Part shown: piece after piece, positions 1 through 7,666 of the stretch
Numbering within the stretch: position 1 is the first letter of the stretch
Layout of the letters: every line of letters starts with the position of its first letter
Assembly (NCBI GenBank): GCA_037140715.1
Contig: JBAXDX010000064.1
Coordinates: 1 to 16,626 of the forward strand
Source of the DNA: JAUZPB01 sp037140715
Lineage (GTDB): Bacteria > Bacteroidota > Ignavibacteria > Ignavibacteriales > SURF-24
Direction of reading: 5' to 3'
DNA: 16,626 nucleotides
Notes under the pieces: generated by a model
The model's input: the letters and a program-made list of their open reading frames with translations, nothing else
Told to the model about the DNA's origin: nothing
Databases searched by the model: none
Translations under genes and position numbers: made by a program

Positions 1-778
1 ACTCATTTGCGCCCGTTTCCTGAATTTCAATTTCCTTTGTCTGCTCCAGGAATCCTGGTCTGGAAAGCTTCAGCGAATACCTGCCGGGTATCTCAAACGA
101 CTGATAATTGCTCTCCCCTCTTTCAGTTCCGTTGATAAATACCTTAGCTCCGACCGGTGATGTTTTGATTGTAAACTTAACCGGTCTTATCTTTTCCGGC
201 GTAAAATTAAACAGAACATTTTTTTCAGTTACTTCAATTTCAGATGTTACAGTTTTGTAACCGGTTTTCGTAATCACCAGCTTATGCTTACCGAGACTAA
301 CCCACTGTGTTTTATCAGTTCCTTTCTCATAACCGTCTATATTAATTAAAGCACCGTCAACGCCCGCAGAGACAATTATCGGCATCCGGTCACTTTTCTT
401 ATTGCCCGTAACTCTTATCTGCCATACTTCACCGCTGTGCAGTTGAATATTTATTTCGTTAAGAATAATTTTCAAAGGTTCAAAGCCGGTACAGTATATC
501 TGCAAATACCGTTCACCCGGAGAAAGAAAAACGAAATATTTGCCGGGATTAGAATTAACCTTTACAATATTATTGCCGGAAGTAAAAGAAAAGCCACTTA
601 AATCCGTGGTTACAATAATCCCCGCGCAGACAGCTCCGTTTACGTCCATGACTTCTCTGCCAATCAGTTCACCCGGCATTGGTTCCGGTTTGCCGGATAT
701 ACGCATTTGGGAAAGTTCCTGTGCCTGGCAGTTCACCAGCAGAACTATTAAAAACAGGAAAAGTATTTTTTTTATCAT
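1..778 (-). CDS. Secreted PEGA-repeat protein (partial, C-terminus off left edge)
   Basis: The reading frame is open from an ATG at 778-776 to the left edge, giving 259 residues with the C-terminus missing. The N-terminus (MIKKILFLFLIVLLVNC) is a hydrophobic export signal. The Cys at 17 could be a lipid-attachment site, but Asn at -1 is atypical of a lipobox, and signal peptidase I cleavage near Ala19 is equally possible. About residues 134-186 and 203-254 are two PEGA-type repeats, each with a beta strand, a short 'V-x-I-x-G/DG' turn, a Gly-rich centre and a closing 'GY/GF' strand (for example ITKTGYKTVT and LKLSRPGFLEQ). PEGA repeats are surface-layer-like beta modules found in exported proteins and need not carry enzymatic activity. 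No catalytic motif is seen in the visible part. The upstream region has only a weak ribosome binding site. The gene is co-directional with the CheW-fusion gene but separated from it by 263 bp containing a palindromic element, so a shared transcript is uncertain. Confidence 0.8.
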   Translation of the reverse strand, partial: MIKKILFLFLIVLLVNCQAQELSQMRISGKPEPMPGELIGREVMDVNGAVCAGIIVTTDLSGFSFTSGNNIVKVNSNPGKYFVFLSPGERYLQIYCTGFEPLKIILNEINIQLHSGEVWQIRVTGNKKSDRMPIIVSAGVDGALINIDGYEKGTDKTQWVSLGKHKLVITKTGYKTVTSEIEVTEKNVLFNFTPEKIRPVKFTIKTSPVGAKVFINGTERGESNYQSFEIPGRYSLKLSRPGFLEQTKEIEIQETGANE

Positions 779-860
779 AAGTCAGATTCCGGATATTATT
801 ATTACGTGGAGAATTATGAGCAACGGTCAAAAATAACGATTACATTGGATAAATCAAAAT

Positions 861-1006
861 GTCGCGCCCATTCAGGGCTTTGGGGGATTGTCGTGGGGTA
901 TTTATCTTTCACAGGGCGACCCTTGTGCTGTTATATTCTGCCCCTTCAGGACAAATGCAGATATTGCATTAGTCAATTCTGAACGCACCGAAGCTCTGAA
1001 GGGGCA
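861..1006. repeat. REP-like palindromic intergenic element (degenerate)
   Basis: This GC-rich, highly palindromic stretch sits in an otherwise AT-rich spacer. It contains an 11-bp perfect inverted repeat (tgccccttcag at 939-949 and ctgaaggggca at 996-1006), a compact hairpin (cacaggg at 910-916 against cccttgtg at 920-927, one bulge), and a gccc/gggc stem at 866-878. Read on the minus strand it has the order ctgaaggggc, cacaagggtcgccctgtg, taccccacgac, gccctgaatgggcg. From memory this resembles the dispersed palindromic spacer elements seen in many copies in Bacteroidota/Ignavibacteriota genomes, some mobilised by RAYT (IS200-like Y1) transposases. Only one copy is in this window, so its repeated nature is inferred. 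No open reading frame fits it. Confidence 0.5.
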
Positions 1007-1041
1007 TTATATGTTAACAACAGGTAGCCTGTCGGACTATT

Positions 1042-3024
1042 TTAATTTTTATTAAAATCAAACAGACCCTGAACTGAACCCGTATCTTTAAGATTTAATA
1101 CTTCATCGATATTAAGAAGTATCTTAATTTTGTCATCGGCTTTAACCAGAGCGCTGATATACTTCGTATTGACTGCAACGCCAAAAGCCGGCGTATCCTC
1201 GATATCCGTAGCTTTGATATCCACGACTTCAGAAACTGAATCCACAATAGCACCCATCTGAAGCGAATTATCCCTGGTTTCTATTTCAAGCACAATAATT
1301 ACGGTTTTCTTATTATACTCAGTCTGCTCCATTCCGAACCAGTTTCTAAGGTCTATTATAGGGAATACCTTGCCGCGCAGATTAATAATACCTTTAATAT
1401 ACTCCGGCATGTGCGGCATTGTTCTGACCGGAATAAGCTTTATGATTTCCTTTACTTTGAGAATATCAATTCCAAACTGCTGGGAATTAAGCGTAAACAT
1501 AAGATACTTCCCTTCCTTATTAAGGCGCGACTTTCTCTTCTGCTCCTCATCACCAAGCAGACGGCGTCTTAAAATTTCGAGTGCCCTGCCGTCTGACTCG
1601 TGCAATATACTTGGACGCGCCTTTGCCTTATCCTTGCAGGCACGGCTGGCAAACCGTAAATCCACAAATTTCGCGAGGTCTATTATATTACCAACGCCCA
1701 TCTTATAGTGCATATAACGCTGAATGCGGTCAAGGTCCTCAATAACCGGATACAGGTCAACGGTTTTGATTCCGAGAGGCTCGGTCAGAACATCCTTTAA
1801 CAGAGGCACCTTTAAGCCAAGGCTTTTATCCGGGTCAAGAAAGTTTACTGCTACTTCGGCAGCTATACCCGGCTTCTGGTCAATAAACTTGCCGGCATAA
1901 ACAAGCATTTCCGTAAACTCATAAACAGCATCCTGATAGTTTTCAATAAATTCATCCTGCATTGCAACAACACAGCACGGATGGTTTTCCCAAAGCTCAC
2001 TCGATAAGAACTGAAGCTCCGCGATTCCGGCTGCGATAGCTTTAGTGCCAATCGGTTCAGCTACAAGATAACCCGCAGTATCCGGGTTAGTACTCAGAAA
2101 TTCCGGCATTTTTATCGGGGGAGCTACTTCCAGCGCTACATCCACAGACTCCTTGCCGGTAACTCCGGCCTGTAAACCGATACCTGTAAAAAACATGTGG
2201 GCAAGTATATTATGAATTGACAAAGTATGCGGAATTAAGAATGACTTTCCCTTAAAGAAATTCTCCGGATGATCATTGTCTTCATGTCCGGATTTATTAC
2301 GCACAAAAATACTTCCGTTCTTATGGGCAAATAAAATCATCTTAATCGGTACTTCATAACTAAATAAGTCCATTGCAATCGGGGCGAGTACACATGCCGC
2401 ATCAACTGTTCCTTTTTCCAGTGCTTTCGCCACAGGATTCCAGCTTGACATACATTCAGTTTCCAGCTCAAAATATTTAGGCGTAAGCTCGCCGGATGAA
2501 ATCAAATGCTTTAATACTCCCAGCACAAGATGATCAGTAATCTGAATATGTGCAACCTTAAGCCTTACCCTGCCCGATTCAGTTATCCTTGGAATACGTT
2601 TATTTTCCTCTTCCTTTTCGCTGACTTGTTTAATTCCGAAAGCTTCTTCAATTTTAGCTTTAAGCTCGGCCGCGTTAAATGGTTTTGAGATAAACGCGCT
2701 GACGCCTGCTTTCTTAGCCTGGTCTGCTTCCTTCATCTCTCCTCTGCCGGTTGCCATCAGGAAAGGAACAGTTTTAAATCTGTCATTTGCTCTTACCCAG
2801 AGGAGAAGTTCATAGCCATCCTTTTTTGGCATGTTCCAGTCGCTTATAATCAGGTCAATCTTTTCGCCGGAAGATAACTCCGCAATTGCGGCGTCACCAT
2901 CTTCGGCTTCTATTATATTGTTCAGATCAATCGCGGCAAGTGTTTTCCGCTCCATCTTACGCATAACAGAGGCATCTTCAACAAGAAGAATTCTCATGGC
3001 TGTATTTATTATTTTTTTATCCAT
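1042..3024 (-). CDS. REC - NrtA/CmpA-like substrate-binding domain - CheW fusion protein
   Basis: This 660-residue soluble protein has three modules. Residues 10-130 are a CheY-like receiver with acidic E16/D17, phosphoacceptor D62 (SDWNMP), T92 and K114 (SKPF), all intact. Residues about 153-460 match the NMT1/NrtA/CmpA type of periplasmic-binding fold. 'DAACVLAPIAMDL' (208-220) corresponds to the DAA-x-MLAP-x-P block of NrtA, and 'APPIKMPEFL' (301-310) plus 'VAEPIG' (321-326) correspond to its second-lobe motifs. There is no signal peptide or membrane segment, so this lobe must work in the cytoplasm. Residues about 505-645 are CheW, with GIDILKVKEII and GIINLRGKVFPIIDLR. Such a protein should dock to CheA and receptors through CheW, accept phosphate from CheA, and bind a small molecule in the middle domain, like CheV with an added sensor. 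The first ATG follows an in-frame stop. AGGAG lies 16 nt upstream, which is long; M10 (2997) is an alternative start. No CheA or receptor gene is nearby. Confidence 0.9.
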   Translation of the reverse strand: MDKKIINTAMRILLVEDASVMRKMERKTLAAIDLNNIIEAEDGDAAIAELSSGEKIDLIISDWNMPKKDGYELLLWVRANDRFKTVPFLMATGRGEMKEADQAKKAGVSAFISKPFNAAELKAKIEEAFGIKQVSEKEEENKRIPRITESGRVRLKVAHIQITDHLVLGVLKHLISSGELTPKYFELETECMSSWNPVAKALEKGTVDAACVLAPIAMDLFSYEVPIKMILFAHKNGSIFVRNKSGHEDNDHPENFFKGKSFLIPHTLSIHNILAHMFFTGIGLQAGVTGKESVDVALEVAPPIKMPEFLSTNPDTAGYLVAEPIGTKAIAAGIAELQFLSSELWENHPCCVVAMQDEFIENYQDAVYEFTEMLVYAGKFIDQKPGIAAEVAVNFLDPDKSLGLKVPLLKDVLTEPLGIKTVDLYPVIEDLDRIQRYMHYKMGVGNIIDLAKFVDLRFASRACKDKAKARPSILHESDGRALEILRRRLLGDEEQKRKSRLNKEGKYLMFTLNSQQFGIDILKVKEIIKLIPVRTMPHMPEYIKGIINLRGKVFPIIDLRNWFGMEQTEYNKKTVIIVLEIETRDNSLQMGAIVDSVSEVVDIKATDIEDTPAFGVAVNTKYISALVKADDKIKILLNIDEVLNLKDTGSVQGLFDFNKN

Positions 3025-3359
3025 ATTCTTTTAATGGTTACTCCTGTTAATGAAATTATTAAACATCGCATGATATGACATTTTCCCATTTCACACGCCC
3101 AAGTTAAAATATAGGTTTATTACTGCTATATAATAGGCTTGTTTTTTCTGATAACCAACATATATAAAAACTGGTAAATGGTCAACAACACAATAAGACA
3201 GCACTAACTGTTCATTTGTATAAAACTCCTTTCTTTAATATAAAATCGGGACTGCTCTGATATAAAAGATTACATTTCTGATTTTATTTCATTCAGGCTA
3301 TTGATTCTGTGTCTTTTTTTTATTTAGTTGTATCATAAAAGAAAAAGGAGATAATAATT
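3025..3359. other. Divergent intergenic region, no gene seen
   Basis: These 335 AT-rich bases separate the divergent CheW-fusion gene and the 157-residue orphan, so both promoters should lie here. On the minus strand a TTGACC (3185-3180) and TATATG (3164-3159) are 15 bp apart, a poor sigma-70-like match that I would not call firmly. On the plus strand I see only AT-rich tracts such as 'tataaaa' and no convincing promoter pair. There is no strong hairpin, repeat or RNA-like element. Confidence 0.4.
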
Positions 3360-3833
3360 ATGAATCTGTTTGACGGCACTATAAAGTTTAATGCATTTGC
3401 AGAAGGGCAACTAGAAGAAATGGAGATTATCCTGAAGCTCTACAAGCGGGAAGCTTCTGACCAGGCTGAATACATCGCGCTCGTTTCAGACCTTAACCGC
3501 TCTACCAGGAAAGGTTCGGTTATAATGAATGAAAACCAGGTTTATAAGACAATCACGGAAAAGTTTAATATTGCTAAGTTTACTCTTATTATTTTTTTCC
3601 CCTCTCTCGGAGAGAATATTACCAAATATGACCAGCAGCCCGCGGACGGAACAACTGAACATGCTGATATACCGAATCAGGTCGAGAAATATGTTTTTAA
3701 TAAGGTTAACCTTAATAACATGATATATAACCCTGGTACCGGTAAATTATTATGCAGATATTCAGGCGCACTGACGAAGCTGCTTTATTACACAGAAGTT
3801 GAGAAACTTATCCAGGAAAAATTATTCCTTTGA
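3360..3833 (+). CDS. Hypothetical protein, 157 residues
   Basis: I do not recognise this family. The start is well supported: 'aaaaaggagat' lies 6-10 bases ahead of the ATG, one of the best ribosome binding sites in the window. The product is soluble, with no signal peptide or convincing membrane segment, although FTLIIFFP (74-81) is a short hydrophobic strand. The first half looks mixed helical (EGQLEEMEIILKLYKREASD), and the C-terminus ends in a helix rich in Leu and Lys (TEVEKLIQEKLFL). No catalytic or metal-binding motif is visible. It diverges from the REC-NrtA-like-CheW gene and lies 102 bp upstream of the WalJ-like hydrolase on the same strand, so it could share a transcript with the hydrolase. 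No terminator-like hairpin follows it. The good ribosome binding site and isolated position support a real gene. Confidence 0.65.
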   Translation: MNLFDGTIKFNAFAEGQLEEMEIILKLYKREASDQAEYIALVSDLNRSTRKGSVIMNENQVYKTITEKFNIAKFTLIIFFPSLGENITKYDQQPADGTTEHADIPNQVEKYVFNKVNLNNMIYNPGTGKLLCRYSGALTKLLYYTEVEKLIQEKLFL

Positions 3834-3935
3834 ACTGCTTTAACAGGGAAATATATCCTTTAAAATACTTTTATATTTTTATAGGAAGAATACAGATGTA
3901 AAGGTATCTTTCCATTTCAAATTAAACCTGATCTG

Positions 3936-4757
3936 ATGAAATTAAAAATAAGAGTCTTGGGCAGTTCTAGCTCCGGGAACTGCACACTTATCTGGGACAG
4001 CAGAAGCGCCATCATGGTTGACTGCGGTTTTCCTTCCTCATATATTATAGACAGTCTTGATAAAATGGCTATGAATATCTCCTTTATATCAGGTGTCCTT
4101 ATCACTCACAGCCACAGCGACCATGTTAATAAAGCAATGATGAAGCTCTTTAACCGCCATAATATACCGGTTTACTGCCATCATAACGTAAGGCATGATA
4201 TTGCAGACAGATTTATTACCAGGGGGCACGGTCATAACCACGGACTTCTTAGAGCATTCGGCGATGAGGAAATTAAAACAGGCAGTTTTACCTTTTCCGG
4301 GTTTGAAGTACCGCATGATTCCGCCGGCGGCTGTTACGGCTATAATATTTATAAGACTCTCGCTTCAGGCATTAAGAAAGTAACTATTTCTACGGATATG
4401 GGATTCCCCCATAACGGACTTACAGACAGGTTTATTGATTCTAGTGTAATTGTAATAGAATCGAACCATGATATAGAAATGCTTGAAAACTCCGGCAGGC
4501 CGGATATCCTTAAGCAAAGGATCAGAGAGATAGGTCACCTTTCAAATGATGAATGTGCTGACTTCCTGGCGCATGTACTAAATAAATCAGAAAGACTGCC
4601 TGAAGCAATCGTGCTTGCCCATATCAGCCAGCAATGCAATACTGACAAACTTGCGTTTGATTCAGTTTCGGTCATGCTTCAGCGGCAGGGATATGATAAA
4701 ATAAAGATTTTACTCTCGCATAAGGCGATGGCTAATGAGATAGTCTGCATTGAATAA
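3936..4757 (+). CDS. WalJ/YycJ-like metallo-beta-lactamase-fold hydrolase
   Basis: This 273-residue protein has the usual length of the family. 'VLGSSSSGNC' (7-16) is the signature opening of YycJ/WalJ-type MBL proteins. 'THSHSDH' (57-63) is the zinc motif, with H58, H60, D62 and H63. Further likely ligands or active-site residues are H127 (VPHDS), D154 (STDMG), the 'ESNHD' block (175-179), H201 (GHLSN) and H229 (LAHIS). The family binds two metal ions and is thought to act as a cytoplasmic nuclease or phosphodiesterase. In Firmicutes it is linked to cell-wall signalling and DNA repair, but that context is absent here, so the substrate remains open. There is no signal peptide. The ribosome binding site is weak. 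The gene ends 24 bp from the oppositely oriented lptG, and a 7-bp stem (tcagaag at 4768-4774, cttctga at 4785-4791) lies between them, too weak to call a terminator. Confidence 0.87.
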   Translation: MKLKIRVLGSSSSGNCTLIWDSRSAIMVDCGFPSSYIIDSLDKMAMNISFISGVLITHSHSDHVNKAMMKLFNRHNIPVYCHHNVRHDIADRFITRGHGHNHGLLRAFGDEEIKTGSFTFSGFEVPHDSAGGCYGYNIYKTLASGIKKVTISTDMGFPHNGLTDRFIDSSVIVIESNHDIEMLENSGRPDILKQRIREIGHLSNDECADFLAHVLNKSERLPEAIVLAHISQQCNTDKLAFDSVSVMLQRQGYDKIKILLSHKAMANEIVCIE

Positions 4758-4781
4758 AAGATAAATATCAGAAGCTGTTTT

Positions 4782-5864
4782 TTACTTCTGAGTTCTGAAA
4801 AGATTAATCAGGGCAGCAGAGAAAAACACAAAATTCGCGAACCAGGCTGTAATCAGCGGATCGAGAATGCCGTTCTTGCCGAAGGCTTCGCTTATTTTCA
4901 TAAAACCTAAATAGAGGAATGTAAACAGAAGACTGATGCCAAACTGAAGAGCAAGTCCTCCCCTCTTTTTTATTGAAGCAAGAGGAAGTCCAAGGAAAAT
5001 TACAATAACACTGGCAAGAGCAAAGGAATATCTGGAATGATATTCTATCAGAGTACGCGTCGGGTCGTTGCCGGTACGCTCCTGATTTTTATAAAATTTA
5101 TCAAGTTCTGTCAGCGTCATTTCTTCCGGCTTTTGCTGTTTGGCTATAATATCTATTGGCATAAAGTGGAGATTATTTACAATAAGGCTGGTAAACATCT
5201 CAAGCTTTTCATAATCCCCTGAAAAACTTCTTTTAACGCCATCATAAATATTCCAGACATGCTTTAGTGTATCATACTGCATCCTTACTGCATCAGTCCT
5301 TGCCGTCATCTTAGTCAAATCATCCTTATTGAAATCCTGAATGCTAATCTGATTTGCCTGCATATTCCGCTGGTCGTAATAATATATTTCTATAATCCTT
5401 GTCCGGCTGTCCTGAAAAAAAATGTTAGTACCTGTAACCGCTATATCCTTTTTCATATACTTCTGCTCAATGGTAACCTTGTTTTTATTAGCCAGCGGAA
5501 CAACATAACCGGCAAAAAGCAGAGAGAGCAGACTAATAATAAAACCTGCAACAACATAAGGTGCCATAATACGGTAAAGACTTACTCCACTCGACTTTAT
5601 TGCTGTAAGTTCATTCTGGTTTGCCATCCTTCCCACAGTAAAAAGACAGGCAAGCAGCGTTGCCACAGGAAGCATCAGCCTGACAATTTCAGGAATAAAG
5701 TAGAGATAATACTCCAGTATCATTCGCACAGTTACATTTTGATCGATGAAGTCATCAAGATTTTCCATCATATCAATAATAACAAAAACAACCAGGAAGG
5801 CGGCCAGCGCAAATAAGAGAGTCTGTACAAACTGTTTTATGAAATACCTATCTATCAGTTTCAA
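4782..5864 (-). CDS. lptG: LptF/LptG-family permease (second of pair)
   Basis: This is an inner-membrane subunit of the LptB2FG transporter that extracts lipopolysaccharide from the inner membrane and passes it to the periplasmic bridge. With a TTG start at 5864-5862 it has 360 residues. Predicted membrane segments are about 11-31, 55-78, 101-124, 279-296, 304-324 and 332-356, with a periplasmic beta-jellyroll-like region between the third and fourth. 'NELTAIKSSGVS' (82-93) is the family's cytoplasmic coupling motif. I chose TTG because AGAGGA lies 5-6 bases before it and the product then starts like typical LptG (M-KLIDRYFIKQF). It overlaps lptF by 17 bp. Starting at the ATG at 5882 or 5921 instead would give overlaps of 35 or 74 bp without a good ribosome binding site. 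The assignment as LptG rather than LptF rests on gene order and size, so the symbol is less certain than the family. Confidence 0.87.
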   Translation of the reverse strand: MKLIDRYFIKQFVQTLLFALAAFLVVFVIIDMMENLDDFIDQNVTVRMILEYYLYFIPEIVRLMLPVATLLACLFTVGRMANQNELTAIKSSGVSLYRIMAPYVVAGFIISLLSLLFAGYVVPLANKNKVTIEQKYMKKDIAVTGTNIFFQDSRTRIIEIYYYDQRNMQANQISIQDFNKDDLTKMTARTDAVRMQYDTLKHVWNIYDGVKRSFSGDYEKLEMFTSLIVNNLHFMPIDIIAKQQKPEEMTLTELDKFYKNQERTGNDPTRTLIEYHSRYSFALASVIVIFLGLPLASIKKRGGLALQFGISLLFTFLYLGFMKISEAFGKNGILDPLITAWFANFVFFSAALINLFRTQK

Positions 5865-7230
5865 CACTTTCCTCTTCTTCATTTTTAACGCGCCAGCTTT
5901 TAGGCAGTAATCCTGTAACAAAACTAAAGTTTATATTTACCATCTCCTTTGCAGAGCGGACGGTAAGAACAATGCCAAGAAATCCCAGAACGAAATTTGC
6001 ACTCCACATTCCCCAGAAAGGCGACATTAAATTGCGGTCGGCAAGCTTCTCACCACCAATTAGAAACGCCCAGTAAACAAGGAAAAATACCACGCTGATC
6101 CCGGCAGCCACACCCATTCCCCCTTTTCTTGTCATTATGCCAAGCGGCGCACCAATAAGAATAAATACAACACAGGCAGCCGGTATCGAATATTTTTTAT
6201 AATACTCCACCATATAGCTGTCTATTCTGTCCTTATTGAAAGCAAGACTGCCAAGGTCAGAAGTAATGATATTCTTTGCGGAGTTAACCCTGTCCTGAAT
6301 TCTGTAACGGATTATTTCCTCATTCCGGGCTTCAGGGAATTTTATCGCTGTGTAAGCACTGTCATTAAGGAAACAGCTTTTAATATCCCTGTTCAGGTCC
6401 ATGATTAATGAACCTCTGATTTTCATAAGACTGTCAACAAAGACCTTTATAGTCTGCGCACTTATTTCCCTGTCGCCGCGTGCACCGCCCGGAGCCGACT
6501 GCTGAAAGGAAAACTGTTCGGCATCCATTATTATCTTATGCCTGCCAAAGAGAAGCTTTCTATAAAGAGTTCTGTCGTTTGGATTAGATTCATGAATTTC
6601 ACCGTCAGCCAGGTCCATGATAAGTTTTCTCTGGTCACCCGAAAAATATATTTTGCCAGTTTTAGCCGTTACTACGTTAATCTTAGCCGGTTCCTTATAG
6701 TCATAAATAGTAATCCCGTGTAGCCGGCTGGAATCTTCATCAATACTCCTGACTAATATTGCATAATTGGGGATTTCCTGCGAAAACAATCCGGGTACAA
6801 GCGAAAGCGTAGGTTTTTTGTTGGAAATATCCTGAATCATCAGGCGCGCGGCATGGTTGGCATCGGGATAAACATCATTATTAAACAGAACAAGCAGACA
6901 GCCGATTATTATGCTTACAATAAACGCAGGCATTATCATACGGTAAACACTCACGCCACTTGCTTTCATTATGGCAATTTCATTATTGTTTGACATATTG
7001 CCGTAAGCCATAAGCGTTGCCACAAGTATTGACATTGGCACTACGAGTACAACCATCCATGCTAAATTATATACAATCAGTTTTGTTATAATCCAGAAAC
7101 CCAGACCCTTGCCCACCAGGCGGTCGGCAAACTTGGTCAGGAAATTAAACAAAAAGATAAATATTAAAGTCAGCAGTGAGAATAGAAACGGCCCGATGTG
7201 ATTTCTAAGTATATATTTATATAAAATCAT
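5848..7230 (-). CDS. lptF: LptF/LptG-family permease (first of pair)
   Basis: This 460-residue protein is the partner permease for lipopolysaccharide extraction. Membrane segments are about 12-34, 47-73 and 99-117 at the N-terminus and 349-366, 373-392 and 402-425 at the C-terminus. A long soluble periplasmic region of about 230 residues lies between them, larger than in the downstream partner. 'NNNEIAIMKASGVSVYR' (81-97) is the conserved LptF/G motif near the ATPase coupling helix. After the last membrane segment there is a charged cytoplasmic tail ending in a Glu-rich run (EEEESVETD). It is translated ahead of lptG with overlapping ends, which suggests translational coupling. No LptB ATPase gene is in the window; in many genomes it is encoded elsewhere. 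The ribosome binding site is unclear: GGAGGG occurs on the minus strand but 18 bases ahead of the ATG, inside a repeated motif. Confidence 0.9.
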   Translation of the reverse strand: MILYKYILRNHIGPFLFSLLTLIFIFLFNFLTKFADRLVGKGLGFWIITKLIVYNLAWMVVLVVPMSILVATLMAYGNMSNNNEIAIMKASGVSVYRMIMPAFIVSIIIGCLLVLFNNDVYPDANHAARLMIQDISNKKPTLSLVPGLFSQEIPNYAILVRSIDEDSSRLHGITIYDYKEPAKINVVTAKTGKIYFSGDQRKLIMDLADGEIHESNPNDRTLYRKLLFGRHKIIMDAEQFSFQQSAPGGARGDREISAQTIKVFVDSLMKIRGSLIMDLNRDIKSCFLNDSAYTAIKFPEARNEEIIRYRIQDRVNSAKNIITSDLGSLAFNKDRIDSYMVEYYKKYSIPAACVVFILIGAPLGIMTRKGGMGVAAGISVVFFLVYWAFLIGGEKLADRNLMSPFWGMWSANFVLGFLGIVLTVRSAKEMVNINFSFVTGLLPKSWRVKNEEEESVETDR

Positions 7231-7239
7231 AAAATGCAG

Positions 7240-7303
7240 ATACCGGTTCCCTCCGGATTGTGATATTGACTGATTCCGTCATGAAATACCGGTTTCATCC
7301 GGA
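7240..7303. repeat. Imperfect direct repeat upstream of lptF
   Basis: Two 18-bp copies at 7240-7257 and 7286-7303 match at 16 of 18 positions (ATACCGGTT, then CCC or TCA, then TCCGGA). Their starts are 46 bp apart, 10 to 73 bases ahead of the lptF start codon. Each copy contains ACCGGT, a 6-bp palindrome, and TCCGGA, another palindrome. They could be protein-binding sites or remnants of a dispersed element. Confidence 0.5.
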
Positions 7304-7570
7304 CAACCGGATTCAGGTATAATCTATAACCGGTAATTTTGTCATTCAATACATTAGTTCTAAAAAAACAGAAATAAATATAGTAAAGCCTCCTAAGTTT
7401 AACAACCTGCCTTATTAATTATATTTTTATGGGCAGTTTCAATTCAACTGTCAAATCATTAGATTTGTAAATGAAATTCTGAAGCATCCGGATTGTTGTA
7501 CAATATCTGAATCTGAGATAACCCACTGTATTCAGACTTTTCCGGTATCTGTTCAAAAACACAGCATGTT

Positions 7571-7624
7571 TTTTCTTAATCATAATCTTACCCGTCTCTA
7601 TTTAACTGGGTATGATTAAGAAAA
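7571..7624. repeat. 14-bp perfect inverted repeat ahead of the dipeptidase operon
   Basis: The arms ttttcttaatcata (7571-7584) and tatgattaagaaaa (7611-7624) are exact reverse complements separated by 26 bases. The right arm ends 42 bases before the start codon of the dipeptidase. No plus-strand gene lies upstream, so a terminator role is unlikely. An operator or a 5'-untranslated hairpin is more plausible. Confidence 0.55.
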
Positions 7625-7666
7625 TATTAATTTTATATATTTAATAATTAGACATTTGGGATATAT

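Larger units (their letters stand above)
7231..7666. other. Divergent promoter region between lptF and the dipeptidase operon
   Basis: These 436 AT-rich bases contain no convincing gene. Towards lptF there are two copies of an 18-bp motif (ATACCGGTTYCMTCCGGA) and a small stem, atccgg/ccggat, at 7297-7312. Several more CCGG-containing words occur through the region. Near the dipeptidase start is a 14-bp inverted repeat. Promoters for both divergent units should be here, but I cannot place a convincing -35/-10 pair. Confidence 0.5.

Noticed and set aside
540..836. 98-residue plus-strand open frame
   Set aside because: It lies mostly antisense to the PEGA-protein gene, which has a signal peptide and recognisable repeats; the plus frame shows no motif and is a shadow.
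3159..3185. Possible minus-strand promoter TTGACC/TATATG for the CheW-fusion gene
   Set aside because: The spacer is 15 bp and the -10 match is weak. In AT-rich DNA this is expected by chance, so it is noted only in the intergenic entry.
4768..4791. 7-bp stem between the convergent hydrolase and lptG genes
   Set aside because: The T-run is in the loop rather than after the stem and the stem is short, so a terminator call is not supported.
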